From JAFHCF01 sp048497495 (lineage in GTDB: Bacteria; Pseudomonadota; Alphaproteobacteria; Rhizobiales; Ancalomicrobiaceae): a stretch of 42,129 bases of DNA. The notes beneath the pieces were generated by a model. It was not told where the DNA came from and searched no databases. It saw only the letters and a list, made by a program, of their open reading frames with translations. The DNA lies in contig JAFHCF010000074.1 in NCBI GenBank assembly GCA_048497495.1, forward strand, positions 1 to 42,129, given 5' to 3'. Positions 14,883 through 22,559 of this stretch are shown in pieces. The translations under genes were made by a program, and so were the position numbers. How positions within the stretch are numbered: position 1 is the stretch's first letter; the number at the start of each line of letters is the position of its first letter.

Positions 14883-17072
14883 TCAATAGACGTCTTCGAC
14901 ATAACGACCGTGGGACTTCAGCGTCGCCAGATCGAGGCCGAGCGGCCGGACCACCGCGTCGAGGGTGAGGGTGACGGCCTGGGCCATGTCGCGACCGCCG
15001 CAGACCAGGACCTGGGCCCCGAGCCTTATCAGTTCGCGCAAGTGGACGGCGTCGGCGGCGATGCGGTCCTGGACGTAGGCGCCGTCGTCGGGGTTGCGCG
15101 AGAAGGCGGTGCGCAGCGAGGTCAGTCGCTTCTCGGCGAGGTACTGGGCGAGTTCGTGCTCATAGAGGAAGTCGGACGCCGCGCTGCGGCCGCCCCAGTA
15201 GAGATGGACCGGGCGACCGGCGTCGTTGGCGCGGACGAAGCCGGCGAGCGGGCCGATGCCGGCGCCGGCGCCGATCAGGATCAGCGGCGCCCGGCCCTCG
15301 GCGGGACGGAAGGTGGGATTGGCGCGAACGAAGGCGTCGATCCGCCCGCCGGGATCGAGCGAGTGGAGGAAGGTCGAGCAGAGCCCGCCCTGGCGCAACC
15401 GCACGCAGATCTCGAGCACGCCGTCGCGGGTCGAGGACGCCAGCGAATAGAAGCGCGGCATCGAATCGCCGGGCGGCAGGATGCCGACGAGGTCGCCGGC
15501 CGAGAAGTCCGGCAGGTGGCCGACCGCGCCGCGCGCATCGACGGGCGCGGCGAAGCGCAGGATCGCCACCGGCGCGCCGACCGCCGCGCCGTAGTCCTCG
15601 CGCTCGATCAGTTCGAGGCCGACGGTGCGCGGCCGCGTGGCGACATGTTCGAGGACGAGATCATGGCCGAGCACGGCGCCGAGATCGCGACCCCACTGGG
15701 CGAATTCCTGCGCCGACTGGCGATCGATGCGCATGGTGGGGAGCAGGCGCGCCAAGCCCTTCGCCTCGAGCGCGGTGGAGACGTCGTGGGCATGGCGGCA
15801 GAAGTGCGGGAAGGTGCGGTCGCCGAAGCCGAGCACCGCGACCGACGCACGGCCGTCGAGGGTTTCGAGCCGCGACAGGAAGGATTTGGCGGAGGCCGGC
15901 GCCGCCCCGTCGCCATAGGTGGAGGTCAGGATCAGCAGCCGATCGGCGTTCATGTGGACGGGCGCCAGGTCGTTCATCGCGGCGGTGTGGACGCGGTGGC
16001 CGGCGGCGCTCAGGGCGGCGTGCAGGGTCGCGGCGAAGCCCCAGGTCGCGTTGCCCTCGCTGCCGACCAGGACGATCGTGTCGGCGGCGCGGGCGGCGAC
16101 GTTGCCGACGATGGCCGGCCGCGAGGCGCGGCGGCGCCACCACATCACCACGCCGGTGACGCCGAACACCGGCACCGCCGCGGCCGAGAGGCCGAGGAGC
16201 AGGCCGAGCGCCCAGGCGCCACGACCGGTGTGTAGGACGCGGATCACCGCCTCGATGCGATCGATTGTGGTGACGGGGGTGAAGGCGAGCCGGACACCGG
16301 TCGCCGGATCGATCCGGGCCTCACCGGCGGAGGACCGCAGATTCCAGGTGTCGGCGCGGTCGTCGGGGACGGGGAAGGTCAGTTCGCGCAGATCGGCGAC
16401 GTCGACGGCGGCGAGACCGGCGAGGCCGGCGATCGGCGCCGGGGCGCCACCACTCGCCTCGACCATCGGCGCCGCGCCGCCGGCTTCGGGAAGGAGCCCG
16501 AAGGTCGAGGCCGACATCCACAGGCCGGTCACGGAGGAGAGGATCAGGCCGACGGCCACCAGCCGACCCAGTTCACCGTGCAGGCGTTGCGCCGTGGTGC
16601 CGCGAATCGGCCGGAAGACCGCCATCGGACCGCCGAGGCGGCGGACCAGCAGCACGCCGCCCGAGATCGTCATGACCAGCATGGCGAGAGCGGCGAAGGC
16701 GGAGGCGAGGCGCCCGTCGTCGCCCATGAGGAACGAGCGATGCAGGTTGGTGACGAAGCGGGAGAGCTCCGAGACGCGATAGGGTCCGAGGCCCGCCCCG
16801 GTCGCCGGATCGATGCGTTCGACGCCGTTGGTCTCGCCGTCGACATAGGCCGCGGTGACCACGCCGTTCGCCCTCACTCGGATCGTCTCGACCGACCCGT
16901 GACGTGCGGCGACCGCCGCGGCGAGCGTCGCGACGTCGGTGCCGCGAGCGATCGACGGGGCGGCGAGGCGATCGAGCGCGGGCTCGACGGAGAGCCACGC
17001 GCCGGTCAGGGCGACGACGGTGAGACCGAGGGCGAGGACGATGCCCGGCAGCGAATGAAGGCGGCGAAACAT
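14883..17072 (-). CDS. PepSY-type membrane protein fused to flavodoxin and FAD/NAD(P)H reductase domains
   Basis: 729 residues from ATG 17072 with GGAG upstream. The N-terminal half is a PepSY-associated membrane protein with spans near 12-30, 127-146, 168-190 and 286-312 and a periplasmic part with two PepSY-like RIDPATG turns (87-92, 253-259). A flavodoxin domain follows (about 332-470, STYGDGAAP at 384-392), then a CysJ-like reductase: RFYSLAS at 540-546 binds FAD, GLCSTF at 563-568, NAD(P)-binding LILIGAGAGIGPLAGF at 597-612, and CGG at 691-693 with an aromatic C-terminus. It would pass electrons from cytoplasmic NAD(P)H through FAD and FMN to the membrane and on to an outside acceptor. 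ApbE and DUF2271 neighbours fit that role. Confidence 0.88.
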   Translation of the reverse strand: MFRRLHSLPGIVLALGLTVVALTGAWLSVEPALDRLAAPSIARGTDVATLAAAVAARHGSVETIRVRANGVVTAAYVDGETNGVERIDPATGAGLGPYRVSELSRFVTNLHRSFLMGDDGRLASAFAALAMLVMTISGGVLLVRRLGGPMAVFRPIRGTTAQRLHGELGRLVAVGLILSSVTGLWMSASTFGLLPEAGGAAPMVEASGGAPAPIAGLAGLAAVDVADLRELTFPVPDDRADTWNLRSSAGEARIDPATGVRLAFTPVTTIDRIEAVIRVLHTGRGAWALGLLLGLSAAAVPVFGVTGVVMWWRRRASRPAIVGNVAARAADTIVLVGSEGNATWGFAATLHAALSAAGHRVHTAAMNDLAPVHMNADRLLILTSTYGDGAAPASAKSFLSRLETLDGRASVAVLGFGDRTFPHFCRHAHDVSTALEAKGLARLLPTMRIDRQSAQEFAQWGRDLGAVLGHDLVLEHVATRPRTVGLELIEREDYGAAVGAPVAILRFAAPVDARGAVGHLPDFSAGDLVGILPPGDSMPRFYSLASSTRDGVLEICVRLRQGGLCSTFLHSLDPGGRIDAFVRANPTFRPAEGRAPLILIGAGAGIGPLAGFVRANDAGRPVHLYWGGRSAASDFLYEHELAQYLAEKRLTSLRTAFSRNPDDGAYVQDRIAADAVHLRELIRLGAQVLVCGGRDMAQAVTLTLDAVVRPLGLDLATLKSHGRYVEDVY

Positions 17073-17092
17073 GGCGGCGTGCTCCGGTTCGT

Positions 17093-17563
17093 TCAGAACG
17101 AGGCGGTGAAGGATTTGACGTAGCCCCGACCGGCGACCGGCTTGCCGGAGTTCGCCGTCGACAGCGGCGCGACGATTTCGGACGGGTTGTCTCGACCATC
17201 CTCGGCGGCGGTGTCGATGCGGATCACGAAGCCCGCGTCGATCATCGCATCGGCGATGTCGAGGGTGATCTTCAGCGTCCGCCCGGATCCGATGCTGGCG
17301 CCGGTGATGCCGTCGACCTCGGAGGGCCTGCCACCGGAAGCACGATTCCAATCGGCGAGATGGCGCCAATATTTGGTGTGGTTGCCGGCCATCCACAGCG
17401 TGCCCTTGTACTTGCCGGCGGCATCGGTGACCCAGAGGACGACGTCGGCGTTGTTGCCGCCGTAGTTCTTGAGCGTGGTCTGGAACGTGACCTGGCGCGC
17501 TTCGGCCAGCGTCGGGGCGACGAGGGCGGCGGTCACGGCGATGGTGGAGAGGGCGAATTTCAT
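17093..17563 (-). CDS. Periplasmic DUF2271 protein with a predicted flavinylation site
   Basis: 156 residues with a signal peptide (residues 1-22, MKFALSTIAVTAALVAPTLA then EA). The mature part is a compact beta-rich domain of the DUF2271 family (VVLWVTDAAGKYKGTLWMAG, KYWRHLADWNR). Residues 84-90 read D-G-I-T-G-A-S, matching the ApbE flavinylation pattern Dxx[ST]GA[TS]; the acceptor would be Ser90, where Thr is more usual. It lies 20 nt before the PepSY/reductase gene and is co-oriented with apbE. I infer a periplasmic FMN-carrying electron acceptor or relay for the membrane reductase. The attachment itself is a prediction. Confidence 0.82.
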   Translation of the reverse strand: MKFALSTIAVTAALVAPTLAEARQVTFQTTLKNYGGNNADVVLWVTDAAGKYKGTLWMAGNHTKYWRHLADWNRASGGRPSEVDGITGASIGSGRTLKITLDIADAMIDAGFVIRIDTAAEDGRDNPSEIVAPLSTANSGKPVAGRGYVKSFTASF

Positions 17564-17586
17564 CGGGAGTACCTCGGGAGTGGCGA

Positions 17587-17606
17587 GCGTTCGTGAAGGC
17601 GAACGC
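17587..17606 (-). terminator. Small intercistronic hairpin
   Basis: A perfect 7-bp stem, GCGTTCG (17587-17593) and CGAACGC (17600-17606), with a 6-nt loop lies between the Asp/His-rich protein gene and the DUF2271 gene. There is no T-run. It may stabilise or attenuate the operon transcript. Confidence 0.35.
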
Positions 17607-17622
17607 CCGAGATCGACGGAGT

Positions 17623-17988
17623 TCAGTTGACCTGGACCTTGGGACGGGCCTTGCCGTTGAAGAGGCCGTTGTCGGGCACCGGCGCGTTCGGATCGCTCGG
17701 GCCGGTCATCGGCACCGACGCGCCACGGTCATCATCGTCGTCGTCATCGTCGTCGCCGTTGTCGTCGTCGTGATGGCGACGACGCTCGGCGCCGTGGCGG
17801 CGATCGCGGTCGCGATGCCCGTCGGCCACCCGGAACCGGCCCTCGCCGGACCCGATCGCATCGGCGTCGGCGTGAACCCCGCCGAGGATGCGTCCGACGG
17901 ACATGTCGTAGTCGGCGGCGGCGAGCGCCACGCCGATACCGGTGGTGGAGAGGAGGAGGACGGTGGCGAGCAGGATGTGCTTCTTCAT
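17623..17988 (-). CDS. Small secreted Asp/His-rich protein of the PepSY/DUF2271 locus
   Basis: 121 residues from ATG 17988, with AGGAG 8 nt upstream. A signal peptide (MKKHILLATVLLLSTTGIGV, cleavage near ALAAA) is followed by a short ordered-looking part (DYDMSVGRILGGVHADADAI). Next comes a low-complexity stretch rich in Arg, His and Asp, including a run of nine Asp, and a C-terminus NGLFNGKARPKVQVN. I know no function for it. The Asp/His run could bind metal ions or flexibly bridge partners. It is the first gene after the regulated promoter at 18036-18084 and precedes DUF2271, the reductase and apbE, so it probably belongs to the same extracytoplasmic redox system. Confidence 0.7.
   Translation of the reverse strand: MKKHILLATVLLLSTTGIGVALAAADYDMSVGRILGGVHADADAIGSGEGRFRVADGHRDRDRRHGAERRRHHDDDNGDDDDDDDDDRGASVPMTGPSDPNAPVPDNGLFNGKARPKVQVN
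17729..17773. repeat. Trinucleotide (GTC/ATC)n tract coding for poly-Asp
   Basis: About 45 bp of near-pure GTC/ATC triplets on the plus strand encode the Asp run of the small secreted protein. Length change by replication slippage would alter the Asp count without breaking the frame. Confidence 0.7.
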
Positions 17989-18035
17989 GGGGTGGCTCCT
18001 GGTTCGGTTTGACCAGGCCACCTTGGTCGCCGTTC

Positions 18036-18084
18036 CTGACGGCCACCTGAAGTCGGTGAAGATCGTCGTTCAGCTTCCCGTCAG
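18036..18084. promoter_or_regulatory. Two OmpR-type direct-repeat boxes upstream of the redox operon
   Basis: On the minus strand, CTTCAG-N5-CGTCAG reads from 18052 to 18036, ending 47 nt before the ATG at 17988. On the plus strand, CGTTCAG-N5-CGTCAG lies at 18067-18084 and overlaps the last codons of the histidine kinase. In each, TCAG recurs with an 11-bp period, one helical turn, as expected for tandem OmpR/PhoB-family dimers. The same box occurs at 20180-20197. Confidence 0.6.
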
Positions 18085-19439
18085 ACTCGCGGCGAGGACG
18101 GGGCGAAGCGCACGGTGACACGGAAGCCGTCGGCCTCGCCGGGGATCGGCGACGCGATGTCGAGACCGAGGCCGGCGCCGCGACAGATCGCGGCGGCGAT
18201 CGCCAGACCGAGCCCGGAGCCTTCCGATTGGGTCGGGCCGCGCTCGAAGGGCCGCGTCAGGTCGGCGAGCCGATCGGCGGGGACGGCCGGGCCGCGATTG
18301 GAGACCTCGAACAGGTCGTCGGCGAGCCGGACCGTGACCGGCGTGTCCGGGGCGCCGTGCTTGACGGCATTCTCGATCAGGTTGCGCGCCAGGATGGCGA
18401 AGGCATCGGGGTCGAGATCGGAGATCGGGCCGTCGCCGGGCGGTGTCGACACCGTCAGCAGGTCGCCGCAATCGCTCTGCCGGTCGATCTCCTCGACCAC
18501 CAGGGCGAGCACCGGCCCGAGCGCCCCGGGGCTCTCGGCGATGAGGCCGCCGCCTTCCGCCTTGGCCAGTTGCAGGAGCTTCTCGGAGAGCCGCGCCAGC
18601 CGGCGCAGTGCCGCCGTCACCGACCTCGCGCGGTCGCGCGACGGACCCTCGGCGAGTTCGGCGACGAGCCGCTGGGTCTGGGCGAGGGCGGCGGCGATCG
18701 GGGTGCGCAGTTCATGGGCGCTGTTGGCGGTGAAGCTGCGTTCCGCCTCGAGGGCGCCGCGCAGGCGCTCGAGCAGCGCGTCGACGGAGGCCGCGATCGG
18801 CGCGAACTCGTCCGGCAGTCCGCTGGTCGCCACCGGCGCCAGATTGCCGCGCCCGCGCGCCTCGATCGCCGAACGAAAGGCGTCGACCGGCCTCAGCGTG
18901 AGGCGACCGACGAACCAGACGCCGATCAGCGCGATCGGCACCAGGGCGACGAGGGGCCAGACCAGGGCGAGCACCGCCTGTCGCACCGCCGCGCCGCGAT
19001 GGTCGAGATCCTCGGCGGAGGTCACCACGATGGTGCCGCGAACCGCGACCTCGGTATAGGTGCGCAGGCGATCCGTGGTGTGGAAGCCGGGCGCCAGGCC
19101 GCGCGGGATCAGCTTCGGATCGGCGTCGCTCGACTGCAGCAGCTCGTTGCCCTCGCCGTCGCGGACCACATAGGTGATGGTTTCGCGGTGGCTGCCGATC
19201 GGCGCCATGTGCTGGACCATGGTCTCGGCGTCGCGGGCGAGGACCTCGGCATAGGCGAGCGGCAACACCCGCTGCGCCACTTCCTGCAGGGCGCTGTCGA
19301 ACAACTCGTCGATCTCGTGGCGCAGCACCAGCCCGGCCACGGTGGTCGCGGCGAGCCACAGCACCGTCACCGCCAGGGCGAGGCCGAGGCCGATCCGCTG
19401 GCGCAGGCTCCACCGGCCGCGTCCGGTCCCGCCGCTCAC
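18081..19439 (-). CDS. Sensor histidine kinase (QseC/TctE-like)
   Basis: 452 residues from GTG 19439, which overlaps the response-regulator stop as GTGA. The first span is about 15-38, a periplasmic sensor domain about 39-153, the second span about 154-176, then a HAMP-like linker. The dimerisation box SFTANSAHELRTPIAA places the phospho-acceptor at His242. The catalytic domain has the N-box LARNLIENAVKHG (350-362) and the G2 box EGSGLGLAIA (406-415); the G1 region is short, as in this subfamily. It phosphorylates the adjacent OmpR-type regulator. The signal is unknown; nearby PepSY proteins may act on the sensor domain. Confidence 0.94.
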   Translation of the reverse strand: MSGGTGRGRWSLRQRIGLGLALAVTVLWLAATTVAGLVLRHEIDELFDSALQEVAQRVLPLAYAEVLARDAETMVQHMAPIGSHRETITYVVRDGEGNELLQSSDADPKLIPRGLAPGFHTTDRLRTYTEVAVRGTIVVTSAEDLDHRGAAVRQAVLALVWPLVALVPIALIGVWFVGRLTLRPVDAFRSAIEARGRGNLAPVATSGLPDEFAPIAASVDALLERLRGALEAERSFTANSAHELRTPIAAALAQTQRLVAELAEGPSRDRARSVTAALRRLARLSEKLLQLAKAEGGGLIAESPGALGPVLALVVEEIDRQSDCGDLLTVSTPPGDGPISDLDPDAFAILARNLIENAVKHGAPDTPVTVRLADDLFEVSNRGPAVPADRLADLTRPFERGPTQSEGSGLGLAIAAAICRGAGLGLDIASPIPGEADGFRVTVRFAPSSPRV

Positions 19440-20107
19440 GGGCGCGCTCCCGGCGAGCCGAGCCGATAGCCCATGCCGCGCACCGTCTCGACCACGTCCG
19501 CCCCGAGTTTCTTGCGCAGCCGCGCGATGTAGACCTCGATGGTGTTGCTCTCGATCTCCGACTCGAAGGAGTAGAGGCGTTCCTCGAGTTGCGGCTTCGA
19601 CATCAACTGATTGGGCCGCTGCACGAAGGCCTCGAACAGCGACCACTCGCGCGCCGTCAGCGACACGGCTCGACCGCCGCGCCGGATGCTGCGGGCGGCG
19701 AGATCGATCTCGAGATCGCCGATGGTCACCAACGGGTTGGGATTGCCGGAATAGCGTCGCCCGACCGCCTTGATCCGCGCCGAGAGTTCGAAGAGATCGA
19801 AGGGCTTGACCAGATAGTCGTCGGCGCCGGCGTCGAGCCCGGCGATGCGATCGGAAATCTGGTCGCGGGCGGTGAGCACCACCACCGGGGTGACGTCGCC
19901 GGCGACCCGCCGGGCCTTGAGGAAGTCGAGGCCGCGCCCGTCCGGCAACATCAGGTCGAGCAGCACCAGTTCGAAGGCGGCGGAGCGGATCGCATTGCCG
20001 GCATCGTCGAGGCGGCGGACCCAGTCGACGGAGTGACCGTCGGCGACGATCTGATCGCGCACCGCCTGGCCCAGCACCGGATCGTCCTCGACCAAGAGAA
20101 TGCGCAT
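19436..20107 (-). CDS. OmpR family response regulator
   Basis: 223 residues. The receiver domain has the acidic pocket E7-D8-D9, phospho-acceptor Asp51 in LLDLMLPDGRG, Thr79 and Lys101 in YLVKPFD. The C-terminal winged helix (about 126-218) shows SLTAREWSLFEAF and the recognition-helix region SNTIEVYIARLRKKLG. It is of the QseB/TctD type. Transcription is divergent from the small PepSY gene, and a direct-repeat box (20180-20197) lies in the shared promoter, so autoregulation plus control of the redox operon downstream is likely. Confidence 0.95.
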   Translation of the reverse strand: MRILLVEDDPVLGQAVRDQIVADGHSVDWVRRLDDAGNAIRSAAFELVLLDLMLPDGRGLDFLKARRVAGDVTPVVVLTARDQISDRIAGLDAGADDYLVKPFDLFELSARIKAVGRRYSGNPNPLVTIGDLEIDLAARSIRRGGRAVSLTAREWSLFEAFVQRPNQLMSKPQLEERLYSFESEIESNTIEVYIARLRKKLGADVVETVRGMGYRLGSPGARP

Positions 20108-20179
20108 GTGTCGCCTCGCCTCATTTTCTGCCAGTCTAGCCCGTCGCGAGCGACCTCGGGCGTCGAAAATCGACGCGGG

Positions 20180-20197
20180 CGTTCAGGCGGGCGTCAG
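20180..20197 (+). promoter_or_regulatory. OmpR-type direct-repeat box in the divergent promoter
   Basis: CGTTCAG-GCGGG-CGTCAG, with TCAG recurring at an 11-bp period. The same pattern appears twice at 18036-18084. It ends 48 nt before the PepSY start at 20246 and lies 73 bp from the response-regulator start. I infer it is the binding site of the adjacent regulator. Confidence 0.6.
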
Positions 20198-20245
20198 GTC
20201 GCGGTGCTATTGGGTCGAGATGTTCGGCTAATGGGAGACATCGGC

Positions 20246-20533
20246 GTGAGATTTGGAGCAGCAGTAGCGGTCCTCGTCCTGGCGACGACGCTCGGAGCGC
20301 CCCCCGCGGCGGCGGAGACCCGTTGTTCGGTGCCGCTTTCCGACTGGCAACCGCGCGCCGCCCTCCAGCGCAAGCTCGAGGCCGAGGGCTGGACGGTGCT
20401 GAAGATCCGTTCCGACGACGGCTGCTACAAGGTCCTGGCGCGCGACGGACGCGGCGCGACCCTCAAGGCCAAATTCGATCCCGCCACCCTCGAACCCGTC
20501 GGGCGCGAGCGCGGCCACCACGACCGCGACTGA
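20246..20533 (+). CDS. Small periplasmic PepSY domain protein
   Basis: 95 residues from a GTG at 20246, preferred over the ATG at 20231 because GGGAGA sits 8 nt before the GTG and the protein then starts VRFGAAVAVLVLATTLG as a clean signal peptide cut near AAAE. The mature part, SDWQPRAALQRKLEAEGW to KAKFDPATLEPV, is one PepSY-type repeat with two Cys near the start and middle. Such proteins are often encoded beside two-component systems and may bind the sensor or a redox partner. It ends with a charged GHHDRD tail. It is divergent from the response regulator and shares its regulatory box. Confidence 0.85.
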   Translation: MRFGAAVAVLVLATTLGAPPAAAETRCSVPLSDWQPRAALQRKLEAEGWTVLKIRSDDGCYKVLARDGRGATLKAKFDPATLEPVGRERGHHDRD

Positions 20534-20566
20534 CGAACGGGAACGACCGTGAGGACAGACCGCCTC

Positions 20567-20582
20567 GCCCGCCGACGCGGGC
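20567..20582. terminator. Hairpin between convergent PepSY and dppF genes
   Basis: A perfect 6-bp stem, GCCCGC and GCGGGC, with a CGAC loop. It lies in the 68-bp gap between two convergent stops and is a likely bidirectional terminator, although there is no T-run. Confidence 0.4.
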
Positions 20583-20601
20583 GCGGGTCCGTCCCGACCC
20601 G

Positions 20602-21573
20602 TCACCCCGCCTTGTGGCAGGCGACCGCCCGACCGGGGGCGACGTCGCGCAGCACCGGCGCCTCGACGCGGCAATGGGCGTCGGCGAGCGGGCAGCGCGG
20701 ATGGAAGTGGCAACCCGTCGGCGGGTCGACCGGCGACGGCGGCTCGCCCTCCTGGAAGGCCATGGCGACGGTGCGATCCGGGTCCGGCTCGGGCGAGGAG
20801 ATCTTGAGGAGCCGGGTATAGGGGTGGAGCGGCGAGACGAAGATCTCCGGCACCGGCCCCGACTCCACCACCCGGCCGAGATACATCACCACCACCTTCT
20901 GGCAGAAGTAGCGCACCACCCCGAGATCGTGGGAGATGAAGACGAAGGCGAGATTGCGCTCGCGCCGGAGCGTCTCCAGGAGCTTGAGGATCTGGGCCTG
21001 GACCGACACGTCGAGGGCGGAGACCGGCTCGTCGGCGAAGATCAGGTCGGGGCCCAGCGCCAGCGCGCGGGCGATGCCGAGACGCTGGCGCTGGCCGCCG
21101 GAGAATTCGTGGGGATAGCGGTCGAGGGCGCTCTGCGGCAGGCCGACCTCGTCGAGAAGCCGGGTCACCATCGGGCGCACGGCGGCGCCGGAGGCGAGGC
21201 CGTGGACGCGCAGCGGCTCGCCCAGCGCGTCGACGATGCGCTGACGGCCGTCGAGCGACGACGCCGGGTCCTGGAACACCATCTGCATGTGGCGGCGCAG
21301 CGCCCTGAGCTCGCGCTTCGAGGCGCCGAGCACGTCGTTGCCGGCGAAGTCGACCGAACCGCCGTCGGCCTCCTGGAGGCGCAGCGTGACGCGGGCGACG
21401 GTCGACTTGCCGCAACCGCTCTCGCCGACGACGCCGAGCGCCTCGCCGCGTCCGACGTCGAAGGAGACGCCGTCGAGGGCGCGCACCAGGGCGGTCTTGG
21501 CGATCGGCCAACCGCGTCGGATCTTGTAGGCCTTGCGCAGGTCGCGGACCTGGAGCAGCGGTGTCTCGCTCAT
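20602..21573 (-). CDS. dppF: Dipeptide/oligopeptide-type ABC transporter ATP-binding protein DppF
   Basis: 323 residues from ATG 21573, overlapping the dppD stop by 4 bp. Walker A is GESGCGKS at 50-57, the signature FSGGQRQRLGIARAL and Walker B LIFADEPVSALD. The C-terminal oligopeptide-transporter extension contains GCHFHPRCPLADAHC, whose cysteines suit the Fe-S cluster seen in some Dpp/Opp ATPases. It is the last gene of the run starting with the SDR at 29918. The substrate is not fixed by sequence: peptides, opines, glutathione and nickel chelates all use this family. Confidence 0.94.
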   Translation of the reverse strand: MSETPLLQVRDLRKAYKIRRGWPIAKTALVRALDGVSFDVGRGEALGVVGESGCGKSTVARVTLRLQEADGGSVDFAGNDVLGASKRELRALRRHMQMVFQDPASSLDGRQRIVDALGEPLRVHGLASGAAVRPMVTRLLDEVGLPQSALDRYPHEFSGGQRQRLGIARALALGPDLIFADEPVSALDVSVQAQILKLLETLRRERNLAFVFISHDLGVVRYFCQKVVVMYLGRVVESGPVPEIFVSPLHPYTRLLKISSPEPDPDRTVAMAFQEGEPPSPVDPPTGCHFHPRCPLADAHCRVEAPVLRDVAPGRAVACHKAG

Positions 21574-22559
21574 GCCTCGGCCCTCGCCCAACAACGCACC
21601 AGGTGCTCGGGATCGCCGCCGACCACGGTCATCGGCGGTAGCGTCTCGCAGGCGTCGTGACGCAGCGGGCAGCGCGACTGATAGCGGCAGCCGGCCGGCA
21701 TCTCGGTCAGCGTCGGCACCTGGCCCGGGATCGGTTGCAGCGGCTGGTCGCCCTCGATGCGCGGCATGGCGGCGAGCAGCGCCGACGAATAGGGATGCGA
21801 CGGGCGGGCGAAGAAGGCGCGCACCGGCCCGCTCTCCACCACGTCGCCGCCGTACATCACCATCACCCGGTCGGCGACCGAGGCGACGACACCGAGGTTG
21901 TGGGTGATCAAGAGGATGGCGAGGCCCTCGCGTTCCTGCAGGTCGGCCATCAGTGCCAGCACCTGGGCCTGGATGGTGACGTCGAGCGCCGTCGTCGGCT
22001 CGTCGGCGATCAGTACCTTGGGGCCACAGGCGAGCGCCAGGGCGATCATCACCCGCTGGCGCATGCCGCCGGAGAACTGGTGGGGATAGGCGTCGAGCCG
22101 TTCCGCCGCCGCCGGCACGCGGACCAGCTCGAGCAGTTCCCGAGCCCGCGCCCGTGCCGCCTTGCGGCTCATGCCACGATGCTGCATCAGCGATTCGGCG
22201 ACCTGGAAGCCGATCGGCAGCACCGGGTTGAGCGAGGTCATCGGCTCCTGGAAGATCATGCCGATGCGGTCGCCGCGCATCGATTCCCGCGTCGCCTCGT
22301 CGGCCGCCGTCATGTCGACGCCGTCGACGACGATGCGGCCCGCCGACACCCGGCCGACCATGCCGGGCAGGAGGCCCATCACCGAGAGTGCCGTCAGGCT
22401 CTTGCCGCAACCGCTCTCGCCGACCAGCGCCAGGGTCTCCTCGGGGCGGACATGGAAGGAGATGTCGCGCACCGCGTCGTACCAGCGCGAGCCGACGAGG
22501 ATCGAGGTGGTGAGCCCGTTCACCGTCAGGGCGGGGATGGCGTTCGGATCGATGCTCAT
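21570..22559 (-). CDS. dppD: Dipeptide/oligopeptide-type ABC transporter ATP-binding protein DppD
   Basis: 329 residues from ATG 22559, overlapping the dppC stop as ATGA. Walker A is GESGCGKS at 47-54, the signature FSGGMRQRVMIALAL and Walker B LIADEPTTALD, with the switch His in LLITHNLGV. The C-terminal extension GCRYQSRCPLRHDAC again has the Cys pattern. It works as a heterodimer with DppF, driving the DppB/DppC channel. Confidence 0.94.
   Translation of the reverse strand: MSIDPNAIPALTVNGLTTSILVGSRWYDAVRDISFHVRPEETLALVGESGCGKSLTALSVMGLLPGMVGRVSAGRIVVDGVDMTAADEATRESMRGDRIGMIFQEPMTSLNPVLPIGFQVAESLMQHRGMSRKAARARARELLELVRVPAAAERLDAYPHQFSGGMRQRVMIALALACGPKVLIADEPTTALDVTIQAQVLALMADLQEREGLAILLITHNLGVVASVADRVMVMYGGDVVESGPVRAFFARPSHPYSSALLAAMPRIEGDQPLQPIPGQVPTLTEMPAGCRYQSRCPLRHDACETLPPMTVVGGDPEHLVRCWARAEA

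Noticed and set aside
17729..17773. Triplet tract as an on/off phase-variation switch
   Set aside because: The unit is three bases, so length changes keep the reading frame; it could change protein length but not switch the gene off.
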